From: Marasmius tenuissimus | Lineage: Eukaryota; Basidiomycota; Agaricomycetes; Agaricales; Marasmiaceae | Direction: 5' to 3' | Length of the DNA stretch: 64,000 nt | Assembly: GCA_029532415.1 (NCBI GenBank) | Contig: JAQOTA010000069.1 | Location: forward strand, 2,108,001 to 2,172,000 | Shown: piece after piece, positions 35,701 through 47,822 of the stretch | How positions within the stretch are numbered: the first letter of the stretch is position 1 | Layout: every line of letters begins with the position of its first letter | Notes under the pieces: model-generated | What the model was told of the DNA's origin: nothing | Databases searched by the model: none | The model's input: only the letters and a program-made list of their open reading frames with translations | Translations under genes and position numbers: made by a program

Positions 35701-36189
35701 AAGGTCTGTTACCATGTGCTGTCATTGCAAGGCTCTCAAAGACTCTGGTGTAAGTGAGAGTTCAAACCCAGGACCGTGATTATACTATACAAAACACCCT
35801 CATCTCTTGAGGCCTAGCTCTTATATGGCACCGCGGGATGTTCCGGCTGAAGCTCTACGGGAAGGAATACAACAACTCCAACAAATCGAGTTCAATCAGC
35901 GGGAAGCAGCAATCTCGGGGAAAAGTCTCCGGTCATCATGACTACTGCGAGTTTGGGGCTATCGAAATTGGTAAATTGTCAAGAATTTAATGTGAGCTTC
36001 AATGTGGCGTGTCATTTATCTAAGTCATAAAAAGAACGAACTGAAGTAAACGCATTAGAGAAAGGGTAGTTCACAAAGTCAAGATAGCACGACGAAAGAA
36101 TAGGACAAAATCTACGGAACATGTATCCAAAATGTCCAAAAAAAAATGATAAAGGCAAGCGAATGCAAAAGACAAGGGGACATTATCAG

Positions 36190-37468
36190 TTAGGCTGACA
36201 AGTTTGTGTAGGGTCGTCTGCCTCCTGACTGGACTCCTGCCATGGACTGTGGGCACATATGTTAGATCGAAGGATAGATTTTAGGCCGAGGAAGACGCTA
36301 CCCACTATTTCTGTTTCGGGTGAATTTTGGTTCTCGGTGTGAGACGCACGGAGATCAATACTATCTGAACGAGTCCTAAACGAGATTGACTCGTTGTTTA
36401 TGTCGATTGTTCCTTCGTCGCGGAGATACTTTGATATCCCGACGTTCCGAAAGACTGAACACGATCTACAGTGGACAAAGACATGGGCAACGAGCACGGA
36501 TCCGATGCGATATGCAAGGGGAATCGTCTTGATTCCCATTACGGGAGTGAACGCCAGGCAGCCACACAATTCAATACTGAAAATGGAGATCAATGTCGGA
36601 GGGTCGTGCCAAGACATTAACTCATAGGTAGTGTCGTTGACCGTGCCGCAAAAGTGCTTTTGAGAAGGTGGGAATGTCCTTAGCCAGGATTGCGACCTTC
36701 AATTTTTGGAGGAATCCGGGTTGACCCGTGGCATATACCCCGGGCGCAATAATAAGGCCACTGCTCGCCGCAAGAACTATGCAAGTGCCTTGGAATGCAT
36801 CGATGCCCAACAAAAGTTGCACGAGGGTGGAATTGACACTGGTGTGCATGCACAGGTCGGTGCTGATTATTCCTCCTTGGATAACATAAGGATTAACTGC
36901 CATGGAGGTCCCGGAAGATAGCAACCATATAGCGAAGAGACACCGGACCACCCAAGTACGGTCGAGGGAGATGGCGCGGGTTCGTAATAGATGTAGTCCC
37001 CCCATCAAGGCATAGTCAAGGCTCCACAAAGATGTCACTGCGAGATGGAGGGCACGACAGCGCTTACTACTAACTCGCGCAGCTGAAAGAAAGGATTCAT
37101 TACAATACAAGCTACAAGGAAAAGCACCTCACCCAAGATCACGGTTTCAAGACTCAAGAGTGTCAAACTCACGAGTCTGATTATAGGTCAGCACAAGTCA
37201 TTCTGTGGGCCGATAATGTGAGTGAGGTGACTGACCTCATTGTAGTGTATATAGCCTGCGGGAGGTGAAATCCGGACTTGCGCATAAGTTGAACATCAAC
37301 TCGTGCGTGTAGTATAATGTCCAAAACGTAGGCCTATAGTATCATCATGAGTGAGGACACTGGTTAGCCATACAGAAGGAAACTCACTGCCAGTGAGCCT
37401 ACAGTGATATATAGAAGGTGACGCCGTTGCATTTCAAGTGCTGAGTCCAAACCTTCCGTGAAGTCCAT
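36190..37468 (-). pseudogene. Array family copy J with mutated intron 4 donor
   Basis: Exons 37468-37388, 37333-37236, 37176-37133 and 37082-36626 are open and have normal borders. The next intron should start GTGAGT; here the minus strand reads CT then ATGAGT (plus-strand ctcatag where other copies have ctcacag). Reading into the intron gives Leu then TGA, so the product would be 227 residues ending RHGQRHYL and would lack the last membrane segments. Exons 36576-36302 and 36236-36190 are still in frame and end GVQSGGRRPYTNLSA, so splicing would restore 333 residues. The original ATG position reads TTG, but an in-frame ATG lies six codons upstream (MDFTEGLDSALEMQRRH). A second change is Leu for the conserved Trp in exon 2 (AYVLDI). 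Confidence 0.75.
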
Positions 37469-37512
37469 ATTGAGAACTGACAGGCCACAGTCACGGTTCT
37501 AGAACGCGGGGC

Positions 37513-37520
37513 TTTTTATA
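37513..37520 (-). promoter_or_regulatory. TATA box of copy J
   Basis: Minus-strand GCGTATAAAAAGCC, 45 nt before the ATG. Confidence 0.5.
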
Positions 37521-37529
37521 CGCCCTGAG

Positions 37530-40125
37530 CGACAGAGTTGCGGCTCCGAGTTGTTGATGCATCGGGATTGATTCTCTCGAGTTTGTTGAAATCTTCTAAC
37601 CCGAGTCTGAATGATGGGGGCCACAACAAGACATGAATGTATGTGTTGGAGCAATCCTGTAAGCCATGAAAGTTAGCGCGTGATGAAGGGGAAAAGTTCA
37701 GGGTGGCCAAGTATGTCATGGACATTGGATCCTCGACCATCAGGCATCATTGACAGCAAATTATCAGCATAGATGAGAAAAATCGTTCAAATCAAGGCTA
37801 CGAGAGCGCGAAGAGAAGGATAAGAAGGAAATCCAGAGAACACTTGAGGGGGAAAAGCAGGGCAGCACAAGATATTTATCAGCCAGGACCTAAAAATAAC
37901 ATGGCAGCACGCAACGCCACATCATGCACGTCAAACAGGAGTCAGTAAGAGCACATCGCCCCCCTCCCACCCGGACATCCTCGTCCGTTATTCCAACTAG
38001 ATCCCAAGTATCATCCATTACGACACTTTGATTACAGAACAAACACGCGCTCAGGATGATTTAGGTATGCCATTGCTTGTGAGCAAAAAGAGTGGGAAGA
38101 TGGTAGGGGCTGAGGACATTCACAGATTGTGCTGACAAGTCTGGAACGGTCATTGTATGGGCCAACCTGCAAGACCATCACTGTAATTAGTACAGCTTTC
38201 CTCGTTCCAAGTCTGACGCGTGACAGATTATCACTAGTCATAGGGACGGGTTTCCAATCCGAGGCCGCGTTTTGTCGAGCAACGGTCTGAAGGACCAGTT
38301 AAATATGTGATGTAAACCGTCTTGACTCAGACAAAGACCCCCTTCTCTACATCATCGGTTGCGGTGTTTTGAACAGTCACGGTTCAATCAGGGCGATCCC
38401 GAGAACAAAAAAGATTCGGGTTAAGAGTCGCCATAAAGCCCCGATATGAGGCATGTCGGTCTCAAGCTAACTACCACCTCTACACAAAGTCCCAATCCTC
38501 TCGCCCAAATTCGCCGTTCTTGTTCCGGGGCTGTTTTGTTCCACGGCACGCGGTCAAGTCAAGGCTTAGTACTCGTGCTTTTGGACGGACTGAAAGAAAG
38601 GCCAATAAAAATCGGGAGGTAATCCAAGAAGGCGCACGGAAACAAAGGACCATCAGCAGGGGATTTCTTATTTGCGTTCAATGACGGCACACCGGTGTTC
38701 TTACTTTGTCTCTCCCGAGCGAGCAATCAAGATTCCTTACCGTAACCCCTGCACTTTCTCCCCTGGCAACGACGACAACGATCCTTTACGCCTCAACTGT
38801 TCAACGTCTAACATCTCCCCAAGGGACGCCAGGTGGAAGCCATGCGCTCCGGTATCCTGGCACTGATATAATTCTAAAAGCCACAAATCATCTGCATCAA
38901 CTAGAAACCACGACCATGGAGAGTCGGGGAGAATTGATATGAAAGCGAGGTTCGAAAGAATGAAGGTCGCGACTCGCGAGCTGAACTCTCCCCTTCAGCT
39001 ATTGGAACCTCTCCCTTACCTCATTGAACATATACGGTAGCACATGTGAGCTTTATGAAATGGATCAGCTGGATTTCTGGCAACAAACAGGTTCAGGCGC
39101 AACAATGAGCGAGTCCCGAACAGTCTCTAGGAGATGAGATGACCAGCGCAAGCCGCCTCGAGTAGAGCACGGTCTAGCACCGATGAGCATGAAACGAGAA
39201 GTAGATTCGTGTACAAAATGGAGATAGTGCGAATTCCTCAACGAGTGGGATAACACCCCGGCCTCACTATTTTCATGGTGGAATTTTACGACAATAGGAT
39301 CAGAGTTGTGAGCCACAGTACCTTCGTTATTCCCTACAGCAGACGTAAGATAACCCTCCGTCTCCCATGTGAGCACAACAAACCCGCCCGATCCCCTCAA
39401 GCTTCGAATCGGATCCATCATGAACTATTCATGATATACAAGGTCCGTGCTCACCAATCCTGATAGAACGAGCATGGGCTCGAGTGGGTTTGTGAAACGA
39501 AAGAGCTGTTGTGAAATAGGGAAGATGATGGGAGCTGGAAATTCTCGGTACGAGGTGCCACGACGAGATAACTAATGCATAGGCTGACCGCGAGTTCTTG
39601 TACTGTCATGGCCGTTATAACGGATAGCTTCTGTCTAGTTGATCATACCTCAATGAGAATGTATTTGGAGGACTGAATCCGACATACTTGTGAACCACGA
39701 TGCCTCGAACAATGACCCTCCTTTGACATTCTCCCCAGGATTGGCTCTGCCCGATAAAGACAACATTGGTGAACGACCAGATCAGCTTGTTTATCGACGT
39801 GATCAGTTACACTGAATTGTCAAGCCCTAGAAAACCGAATTCAGTCGCCCTGAAAACTCCGAGAAAGAAAGAGGGTAAATCACAATGACCACAACAAAGG
39901 TGGATGATGGCCCGGTCAATACTCCGTGCTCCCAAAAGCGAACGTCCACTAAGATCATGACAACTTCAAACTCGCGGGTTCGACGAGAATCCTGAGCATG
40001 ATGGGATAGAGAATTGGAGGCCGTTTTGACAGGCGGATTGGCGGTTTTTCTTTGTTTGAGTTGTGGTTGCTGTGTCTCTTTCTGACCTCTTCCCAGCATG
40101 AGAAGTTCGAGGGATAGAGTTGTTG
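37530..40125. other. Gene-poor stretch, no supported gene
   Basis: Several 60-118 codon frames exist, the longest on the minus strand at 39065-39421. None has a motif I recognise or a partner exon. Unassigned. Confidence 0.35.
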
Positions 40126-40129
40126 AAGT

Positions 40130-40490
40130 GATTACGGAAAGATATCGATGAGTTGCTCAGTCATTCCTCCTCGCGTTTGTGCAGATAGAAACCTTTCATA
40201 TCGACCATCAGGGCGCTGTTTCCTGGTGTATCGGAACGGTTCACGAGCTGAAGAGTACAGAGGTATCAGAACAATATGGCTCTCAGTTGTAGACCACATT
40301 ACCTTGCCCAACGCCCATAACCCTGTCAGTGATTTCATCAACTCCTCAGTCCTGTCTCCCTTCGTAGCTGCCTTCGCTGAACAAACGGATTGAGGAATAC
40401 TTGAATATGACACAACTCGTATTGCCTGGGCCGTGGTCTGAAGTCGATAGAGCGTGCAGTAGGGCTCTTTAATCTTAACCATTCACAGCT
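40130..40490 (-). pseudogene. Duplicated unknown exon, pairs with 28.28-28.5 kb
   Basis: The minus strand at about 40290-40400 and at 28365-28470 shares AAGGCAGCT then GA.GACAGG and a GGGCAAGGTA donor-like end. The two frames have diverged and neither gives a convincing gene. It marks the left part of the DUF6534 segmental duplication. Confidence 0.35.
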
Positions 40491-40769
40491 ATTGTATGTC
40501 AATTTATTGGACTTTAGACGCGTGCGATCCAGTGATTTTTCGGTGTGTTCGCTGTCATTATCGGTGAGAAAATTGATATTTCTTGAACAAGTCCAGCGCA
40601 TTACTGAGAGCTGGCTGTGAGCTTTTTTCAACTTGTAGCGCCAACAGCATTCCGAGGTGTTTTTGAAAATAGTTTGAAATTTGGCTGTTGGCTTTGACGA
40701 AATTGACCCTGATGATGACGGAACCGGGAAGACCGACGGAAGGCACAGTCGTGCGGTCACGCGATTAGG

Positions 40770-41192
40770 GTGTTCATGGCGTTGTTGTTTTCTATTTGTC
40801 CTCTTGACCCTTCCACCTCTAATACGACCAACTCCGACGTGTCAACCCAACTCTACTCACAGGAGTATCAGCCGACCCAAAATCAGCTCCTGTTGGAGTC
40901 AATCCTAAGTCCCATAATCCCATATCAGCATTCTTGGAACACACTCCGCACGGATCTCTCCACTACCGCGCCTCTTGATGAGGTGGATACTGCCTCTCAA
41001 ACGCGTATGCAATCCTCAACCAACCACCCTCAACCTTTTTTTGGTCCTCGTCCGAGATTGCGGGTGGGTTGGGTGGAAGTAAAGCCCTTCTCTGTCGAAA
41101 TCTCTCCTACGTGCTTTTTCATGCCGCGGATGTCGATGATCCCTCCCATGCCTACTCCACAAAGGTTTCAGATGTTTCTCCATGATCTTTAG
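40770..41192 (+). CDS. Candidate small secreted protein, 140 codons
   Basis: Open frame starting MFMALLFSICPLDPSTSNTT, whose hydrophobic start could be a signal peptide, followed by a Ser/Thr/Gln/Pro-rich chain and a basic C-terminal part. I do not recognise it. Related sequence at 28.75-29.45 kb keeps SQEYQPTQN and the later part but is split after MALLSVTR, and an inverted copy of the first 100 nt at 59.58-59.66 kb stops after MALL. Three copies of this start region suggest it belongs to a repeated unit rather than to one conserved gene; a spliced gene in another frame is possible. Confidence 0.3.
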   Translation: MFMALLFSICPLDPSTSNTTNSDVSTQLYSQEYQPTQNQLLLESILSPIIPYQHSWNTLRTDLSTTAPLDEVDTASQTRMQSSTNHPQPFFGPRPRLRVGWVEVKPFSVEISPTCFFMPRMSMIPPMPTPQRFQMFLHDL

Positions 41193-41692
41193 TTGAATAT
41201 AACCACAGCAGCTTGCAGATGACTGTAAAAAGATGTTTGATAGTTAAATCCGGGAAGGGAACGGCATAGTCAAAGAAGTGGGAGGAGGCGACACCACTCT
41301 AAATTTAGCATTCACGTACCAAAACCTCTTCCAAACCACCTCGAAGCTCTCCAAACCTCCTCAAGTACCTCCAAACCCACCTCAATCCACTTCCAAGCCC
41401 ACATCAACCTCCCCCGATTACTGCCAAAACATTTCCCGAAGACACCGATCTCGCCATCCTTTTCCCAGCATTATTTTACATGTATTGACAACTCGCGGGG
41501 TGTGCCATCCATTTCCCAAAGGGCTGTGATTGATGATTCCCACCGAGTTGGAGTACGGTGATGGTCTCAAGCATCCTCATTAGGTATTTGACCTCTTCTT
41601 TAAAACCTGTCAGGCTGGCATTCTACCGTTCGTATCCCATTGTTTCTCGCACTCACTTTCTACCGCTTTCATTCGTGCACGATTATACAACC

Positions 41693-43729
41693 ATGGCAAA
41701 AGTAGAACGCAGTCAAAGGGAAGAAATTGCGCTGGGAACAACACTCGTCGGCTTTCTCTTTTCTGCAATGTGGGTAATCTCCGAGGATGGGCTCAAGCTA
41801 CAGCAGCAGTTGACATTTGCATTCCTTATAGCCTGTATGGCCTGTTCTTATCGCAAGTATACATGTATTACAAACGGTTCCCTCGTGACTCCATTGGCGT
41901 CAAACTTTTGGTACGTCCTCGCTCGGTGTGTGTCGTACTAACCGCTGACAAAGGTCTGCTTGGTAGGTCTTTGGGACCACGTCAGTGCATTGTCATTCAT
42001 ACTCTAGATTCCCAATTTATGCTTCAGCCACATAGTCTCTTCAACACCGTGTCTTTGGTATTGGTGGCATACTCTTGCTGGTAAAAGAGGTTTCGTCCTC
42101 GCTCGCCTATATGCAAGGCCTCACGAGCATTCGGACCAGGTATTATTTTGTAACTACCGGGAATATGAAGGTGGCAATCTGGTGTGTACCTTCCCGTTTC
42201 CCCATTATAAATTGCTGATATTTTTTGTTACTCAGGAGTATGAATGTATGTAGCCCTCGAATTCCGATGTTTCCTCCGGAGATTCACCACTCAGCGCTTC
42301 TCTCATTCCCCAGGTCGAGCCTGCTATTTCGGTACGTAGCCCAAGAAGTCTCGCTAGAGATACTAGCTGACTGCCCTGCTAAAGATGACTATATCTATTC
42401 TTGCGGAAGGGTCAGACTTTCTTCGCTTGAGAGGTCCGCTTTCAGATGTCCTGACATTTCGTATCGGATTCTTTATATACCGTGTTTGGATGTGTGAGTC
42501 GTGAACGTATCTCTTAATGCGGGTGATTGATGTGTTGTTTCTCAAGTGAATTGTCAGAGGACCTTCCTAACGGGCCTTTTGGTGGGTTATCTGAGATCAT
42601 AGTCGTCAGACTGACTTGACTAACGTGTCTTAACTCCACAGACAATTCTTGCTGCCACACATTTTGGTCTGTCATTTTTCCTCAACTTGGATCCAGGACC
42701 TAGAAAGTACCTCAACTCCCTCTAGTCTCCGGAATAGGTGGGCAGCTGTCTGTCCTCAGCGCTTCACGGGATCTCATTCACACCCGCAGTATCAGCAGTG
42801 CAATTTATGCTGATAGGGACCATTCCCTACTTCTCAAGTGTCGGGGTCGAACCCAGTCTCAAGGCAAGTCGAACAAGCATCCCTTCCCCTACAGCTAATG
42901 TCTACTCGCTCGCAGATTCTGACTGTTATGAGGTTCAGTAGCGCAGCTATCTGCGATACCGGCATTGCCGTCTCCTTGTGCTACTATCTACAACAGATAC
43001 GAACGGGCTTTAAGAGGTGAGCCAAGCTTTCTTGAACAACCAACATCAAATATCTAATTGTGTCGTCCACTCCCAGGACGGACAAAATTATCGACTACCT
43101 CATGATTCTCGCGCTCAAGTCAGGATGTTTAACAAGGTGGGGGACCCTTCCAACCGGGCTGACATGCATTGACATAGTACCATCCCACCAGCATTGCATC
43201 CATAGCTTGCCTTCTCACTGCAAGTCAACACAAATTTCTGCCATGTAAAAGGTCGTCTGATGCCCCATCACAGTACTTGATTCGTCCAAAGACGTGGGTA
43301 TATGTAGCTCTTTCCTTCGTGATCAGCCGCTGTGAGTACCACACAGATCCTTGGCTGAGATAAAATGCTGATCGCATCCTTCTCAGTATATGCGAACACC
43401 CTCCTCGCTGCGTATGTCTCCGAGATCACCGTCGACAAAAGATAATGCAACTGACATCTTCAACATATTTGAGCTTGAACACGCGCCAGATCCCACAGCT
43501 CACACACGAGATGGACACCCTAACGCTTCCAGACTTTCTCCGACCTCGCCATCGTGGCCCTTCAGATCTAAAGAAGGTGTTTGACAGGGCCTCGGCCCCG
43601 CTCGTTAGGAAGCCAATCCCCTCGACAGCAAATCCCGCTCAAGTCCTCGTCATTACTGAAATAATCTCTCGAGGCGACTCGAACATTTCTTCGAGCTCGA
43701 GCAACAAGGTGCACCACACTTCTACTTAG
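41693..43729 (+). CDS. DUF6534-type multi-pass membrane protein, copy 2
   Basis: Exon 1 41693-41769 (MAKVERSQREEIALGTTLVG, then FLFSA) and exon 2 41832-41910 (LYGLFLSQVYMYYKRFPRD) match copy 1 in length (77 and 79 nt). Further landmarks: WYYFVTTGNMKVAIW near 42160, FRIGFFIYRVWM near 42480, the exon 42916-43016 with FSSAAICDTGIAVSLCYYLQ, then RTDKIIDYLMILALKSGCLT, then WVYVALSFVISR, YANTLLAAYVSEITVD, and a last exon starting LNTRQIPQLTHEMDTLTLPD with a stop at 43729. The CYYL..IRTGFKRTD..I..L signature is DUF6534. Better preserved than copy 1, but middle exons at 42.5-42.9 kb are uncertain. Function unknown. Confidence 0.66.
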
Positions 43730-44144
43730 GACACCCGATTCTGGATCGTGGATTCGTCAGCTGTTGAAGGTGGCCAGTGTAGCCCGAGGAACGAGCTGCG
43801 TGCACCAGAGGGAAGACGTCGGAGAGATAGCAGTGGACATTTCCATGATTCCTTGACTAATGACTGTGTTAGTAACTTATGTGGCCTGTCGGTTTCGCAT
43901 CCGGCACTACGCCGTTTCTATCTCTATCTATGTATCTGAACTTGATCAACACAGGGTTTGTCATCCGGTATGGAAGCTAGTACAAGTAGAACTCACACAT
44001 GCAGATCTGCAGTCTACGACATATGGGAATCCACCTCGAGGTCACTTGAAAGCCCTCAACGTATCAAATGCAATCGGACCAAACCGATCGATTCTCTTAC
44101 GTTCGCCTTTCGCCTGGCTGGGTCCCCACGATGGGCTTTAGAGT

Positions 44145-44660
44145 CATTCGATAAGTGGTACATCGATCTAGAAAACGGGCTACCACTCACCACCTCTGCT
44201 TCCGTCGAGTTTCGGCTTCCCTCAGGGTGCGAAACGCCTGACTCACTGCGAGAGGCACAGCTCCAAGTGATATCCGACCTGGACCGAAAAGACATTGTTT
44301 AGTCGTAGATGTCGATGACCCCTTCTTCGCGAAGATGCTTCGATATCCCGATGATGGTCCGGAAAGTTGAGCACGATGTGGAGTGAATGAAGACGTGGCA
44401 TGTAATCATAAATTCGATGTGATATGTGACGGGGAAGGCCTCAATTGTCAACAAGGGAATGGACGCCAGGAGTAACACAGGTATATCCTGAAATGGGGAT
44501 CACAATCGAAGGTCGTATTGGAGGCGCGGAGTTGGGATATGGACTCACAGGTAATGCTGTTGTTCGAGTCGTGAAAGAGTCTTTGAAAAAGAGGGGATGT
44601 CTTCAGTAGCTGTGATCGCGGCCTTCAACTTCTCCAAGATCTGTGATTGACTAGACCTGT
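44145..44660 (-). pseudogene. Array family relic: exon 5 and the end of exon 4
   Basis: Minus strand keeps the exon 4 end (IPSFSKTLSRLEQQHYL), the GTGAGT donor, and a decayed exon 5 in which the VFRN region is disrupted (extra bases at CGATGATGGTCCGG). The C-terminal exon 5 part reaches 44150, where it abuts the duplicated DUF6534 flank. Upstream of 44660 similarity stops abruptly. Confidence 0.7.
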
Positions 44661-44679
44661 GACAGGCCCTTCGATGAGC

Positions 44680-47600
44680 AAGCGTCAATCGACGGACCTG
44701 GAGATCTGAGTTTGATTTGGCAGAGTACTTTTCGACTACCATATGGGTTCGTCAAAAGTGATCGAGCTATATTATTATCGAAAATACACGTGGCATAATT
44801 TTCTACCTACTTCACGTTGCGTCCTGAGCCAGCCACACCAGCAAACCCAGGACCATCTGCTCAGTGTCTGACCGTGATGACCAGCGAGTGGTAGACTTAC
44901 CTACCCTGATATGTCGCTGGCCAGTTCTAGTCAGTATTGTAGTCTATGATTATACACTTATAACATACCGACAGTCTGAAACCTGAGTGAGAAGGCAATG
45001 ACAGCCTGAGAGATCCTAATGAGATGTTGATTAGTAGCAGATAAGATGAAGGAAGATTGAGGACATCTTATCAGAAGACGATCAGCCGCTGACCAGAGCG
45101 CCTAAGACAGTTTGCGCCTGGATAGAATACGTCCGACTCGCGATGTCTGGGCAGAGGATGCTCAGCTTCTGGTCAAAAAGACTCAGAATGATTACTTCTC
45201 ATAAGAAACTTATCAGTAAATGTCCATAAGTGGTCAGACTATTCACAGCATGTCATTCACTGGCACCTGAAATTCCCGCCATTTTGAACTCTTCATAGCT
45301 AAGAGCCCTTGGAAAGTCACCCATAGAAGTAACTACTAAGTAAAAGTGGGATATCCTTGTCTTGTCGTTGTCGGGTGTCTTGTCAACATTGCTGACGACG
45401 ACGTTGCGACATCAGCTACTGATGGCATCCAAATTTGGTAGTGCGGAGTGTGAAATCGGGTAGGTTCACCTACCGAGCGTGGAGTTTGAAAGAACGGCTG
45501 GTCACGAGCCTACCCCAACCGGCGCTTGCGCTGAAATCAATAGCGCCGGTGGGCTAGTTCACGGGGCAACCAATACGTCATCCGATTGTGCTGCTCTTGG
45601 TTCTTAACCACCACCATCGCGGTCGCCTTCCCATTTTTTCTTCCTTACCTGGTCTTCCGATCAATGACATGGCGTATTCAACCTGTATTCAACTCAAGTA
45701 TACGTGCCTCAAGAAGAATCGGTGATTTAGATCTGGGAATTTGGGGACCAGGTACACGTTCAGACTGGCTGTTGCAGTTTAACACTGATGCTTGCCGATT
45801 GCCTTGCATGCCATGGCCTACCAATAGAAGAACCATTGTCAGTTACAAGTAGATCTATGGTCCACATTGATCATCACGGCCATTCCCCAAACTGACCCTA
45901 ATCACGCTGACTTGTCACGATCGGAGTTGGTACTGGCGTCAGTTATCCAAGTCGTGCTACCTAGTATCTTGAATACACACGAGCTGGTGACGACCTACAT
46001 GTCACTGACGTCATTTACCTTCAGGCTCCAATGGCAAATCGACGCTCGACCGCTCCTGCTCAAAAATACCGCACGGACCACGCGGCCAGGTATATAAACT
46101 CGACGCCCCCCATTGCGAGCCATCTCCCTTCTTCCCTCCCTCCCTACTCTCCACTGTCTTGTTCACCCTCTCTAGAGTCCCCCCCGTCTACCACCTCCCT
46201 TGACCCTCTGATCATAGCAGTGTGGGTACTGACTCGTCGGCCTTCCTTCCTGTATACTGACTGAGTCCTGCAGGTCAAATAGCCTTGAATGATTATGTTG
46301 TCAGCCTGGAACAAGTAGAGTGGGTATGGTTGCGCTCAGACATGGCTCTTGGTCGTGAGTAATCAATATCTTCTTCTCATCTCTATGTCTCATCCCTTTC
46401 CCAGTAGTTGCCTGTGCTTCCGCAGGTCACCCGCGGCCATGGCAAGCGGTAGCTGTTTGTGTATCGCGCATACATGCTGTTTATATGCGGCTACATTCTT
46501 CTATCATGGTCGTTCCAGGCTGTCGGCCGATTGAGCGTGTTTGCCTGGTGCTGATAGCAATAGATGTATGCTCCAGTGGTCCTCTTACACGGTTTGTCCT
46601 TGTTGCCTCACCTTACTCGTTCGTGCTGATACTAACCTACGCCTTTCAGGAAAAAGTTGCTATTGGGAAGCCACTCAAGGGATGAGAGTTGACGAGCCTG
46701 TCTACGCTGCCGTTGCTGATATCATTGGGAATGACGCGCGAGTTTTTCTTTCTCATCTTTTGTGGCCTGTCAATTTCCCACCTTTATTACCACTCACGGT
46801 ATTGCAATTGTCTGCATTGTATTTACGTCTGCTTTCAATGCCATCTAATTTGTTTCTGTAACGTTCGTGTGATCCTCGAGAGGGGTGCCTGCACTGCCTA
46901 GCTAATAGCAAAGCTTTTGCGTGAATGATAATACTCGCCAAGCTGTGTGTCACTGACCACGTTTGTTAGACTGATAGTATCTGACCAACTCGGTCAGTCT
47001 GACCGCATCTTACGATAGTAACCAGTCTGGTGGTATCTGATAATCACCGTTAGTCTGGCAGCTGCAATCAGTCCGGTACGTCCTCTCAGACCCTTGTCAT
47101 TCTATTTCATACTGACAACGGCCTATCCCATTCTGCCAGACTTACTGCTATTAAAAGTTACTATAAGTCTTCCGCTGTCCAACCAGAAACGTAGATCATC
47201 TTCAGGAGATGATCTGCCTAGTCTAGACTGAAGCTGCCTCGACCCGTATGACGGGGCTCATCAGCGACTTGGCAGGTCAGCCTGGTTTCGCTGGTGCAAA
47301 CGCCGCAGAGAACTTCAAGACACATCTTGAGAGAGCCCCAGTGAGTACCAGACAGGCCTGTGGGTGGGCTTTTAATCCGAAGAGTAAGTAGAAATCCCAC
47401 CATTCTTGCTGGTACTGAAGCCAGTAAGACCGCGCTTCTCATGTGGTAGCCGATACTCATAGAACAATATTTACAGTAGCCTAGTATCTGTTTTTAGTAC
47501 TCCCTCTGAATGGGACTGAGCTGAGCTCGAATCTATCATTACAATGATCAATTTCTGGTCTCTCGAAGCAGACCTGCCGACTTGTTAATGTTCAATAATC

Positions 47601-47800
47601 CACTGGTGGCGTTTCAATACCAGTAGTATTCAATGTCGCACGGGACTTGCTTCATCACGCCTTACTCTCCCCTTCTGCAACGTTGCCATCAGGTTCCAGC
47701 CACTTTTCGGATGTCATGCAGCTCCGATGAGTTTGGCTTGATGCCATTGTGAATCTCGCGGTCGTCGCCTTCAACTTATTGGATAAGCCCACCGTCAGTC
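44680..47800. other. Gene-poor stretch with hairpins and one promoter-like site
   Basis: No supported gene. Visible items: palindrome GTAGGTTCACCTAC near 45460; inverted repeat CCGGCGCT...AGCGCCGG at about 45519-45551; GGTATATAAACTCG at about 46090 followed by a CT-rich tract, which looks like a core promoter without a recognisable gene after it; and a perfect 9-bp stem AGATCATCT/AGATGATCT at 47193-47215. Confidence 0.35.
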
Positions 47801-47822
47801 CGACACAGCCTCCATGTTGTCT

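Noticed and set aside
35740..35790. tRNA-like T-arm phrase GAGTTCAAACCC
   Set aside because: No matching D-arm, anticodon stem or acceptor stem could be assembled around it.
39065..39421. Minus-strand 118-codon frame that might be a kinase-like fragment
   Set aside because: No catalytic motif such as HRD or DFG is visible, so no assignment is justified.
47193..47215. Perfect 9-bp stem with a 5-nt loop
   Set aside because: Looks like a bacterial terminator stem but this is a fungal nuclear sequence, there is no T-run, and one such stem in 64 kb is expected by chance.
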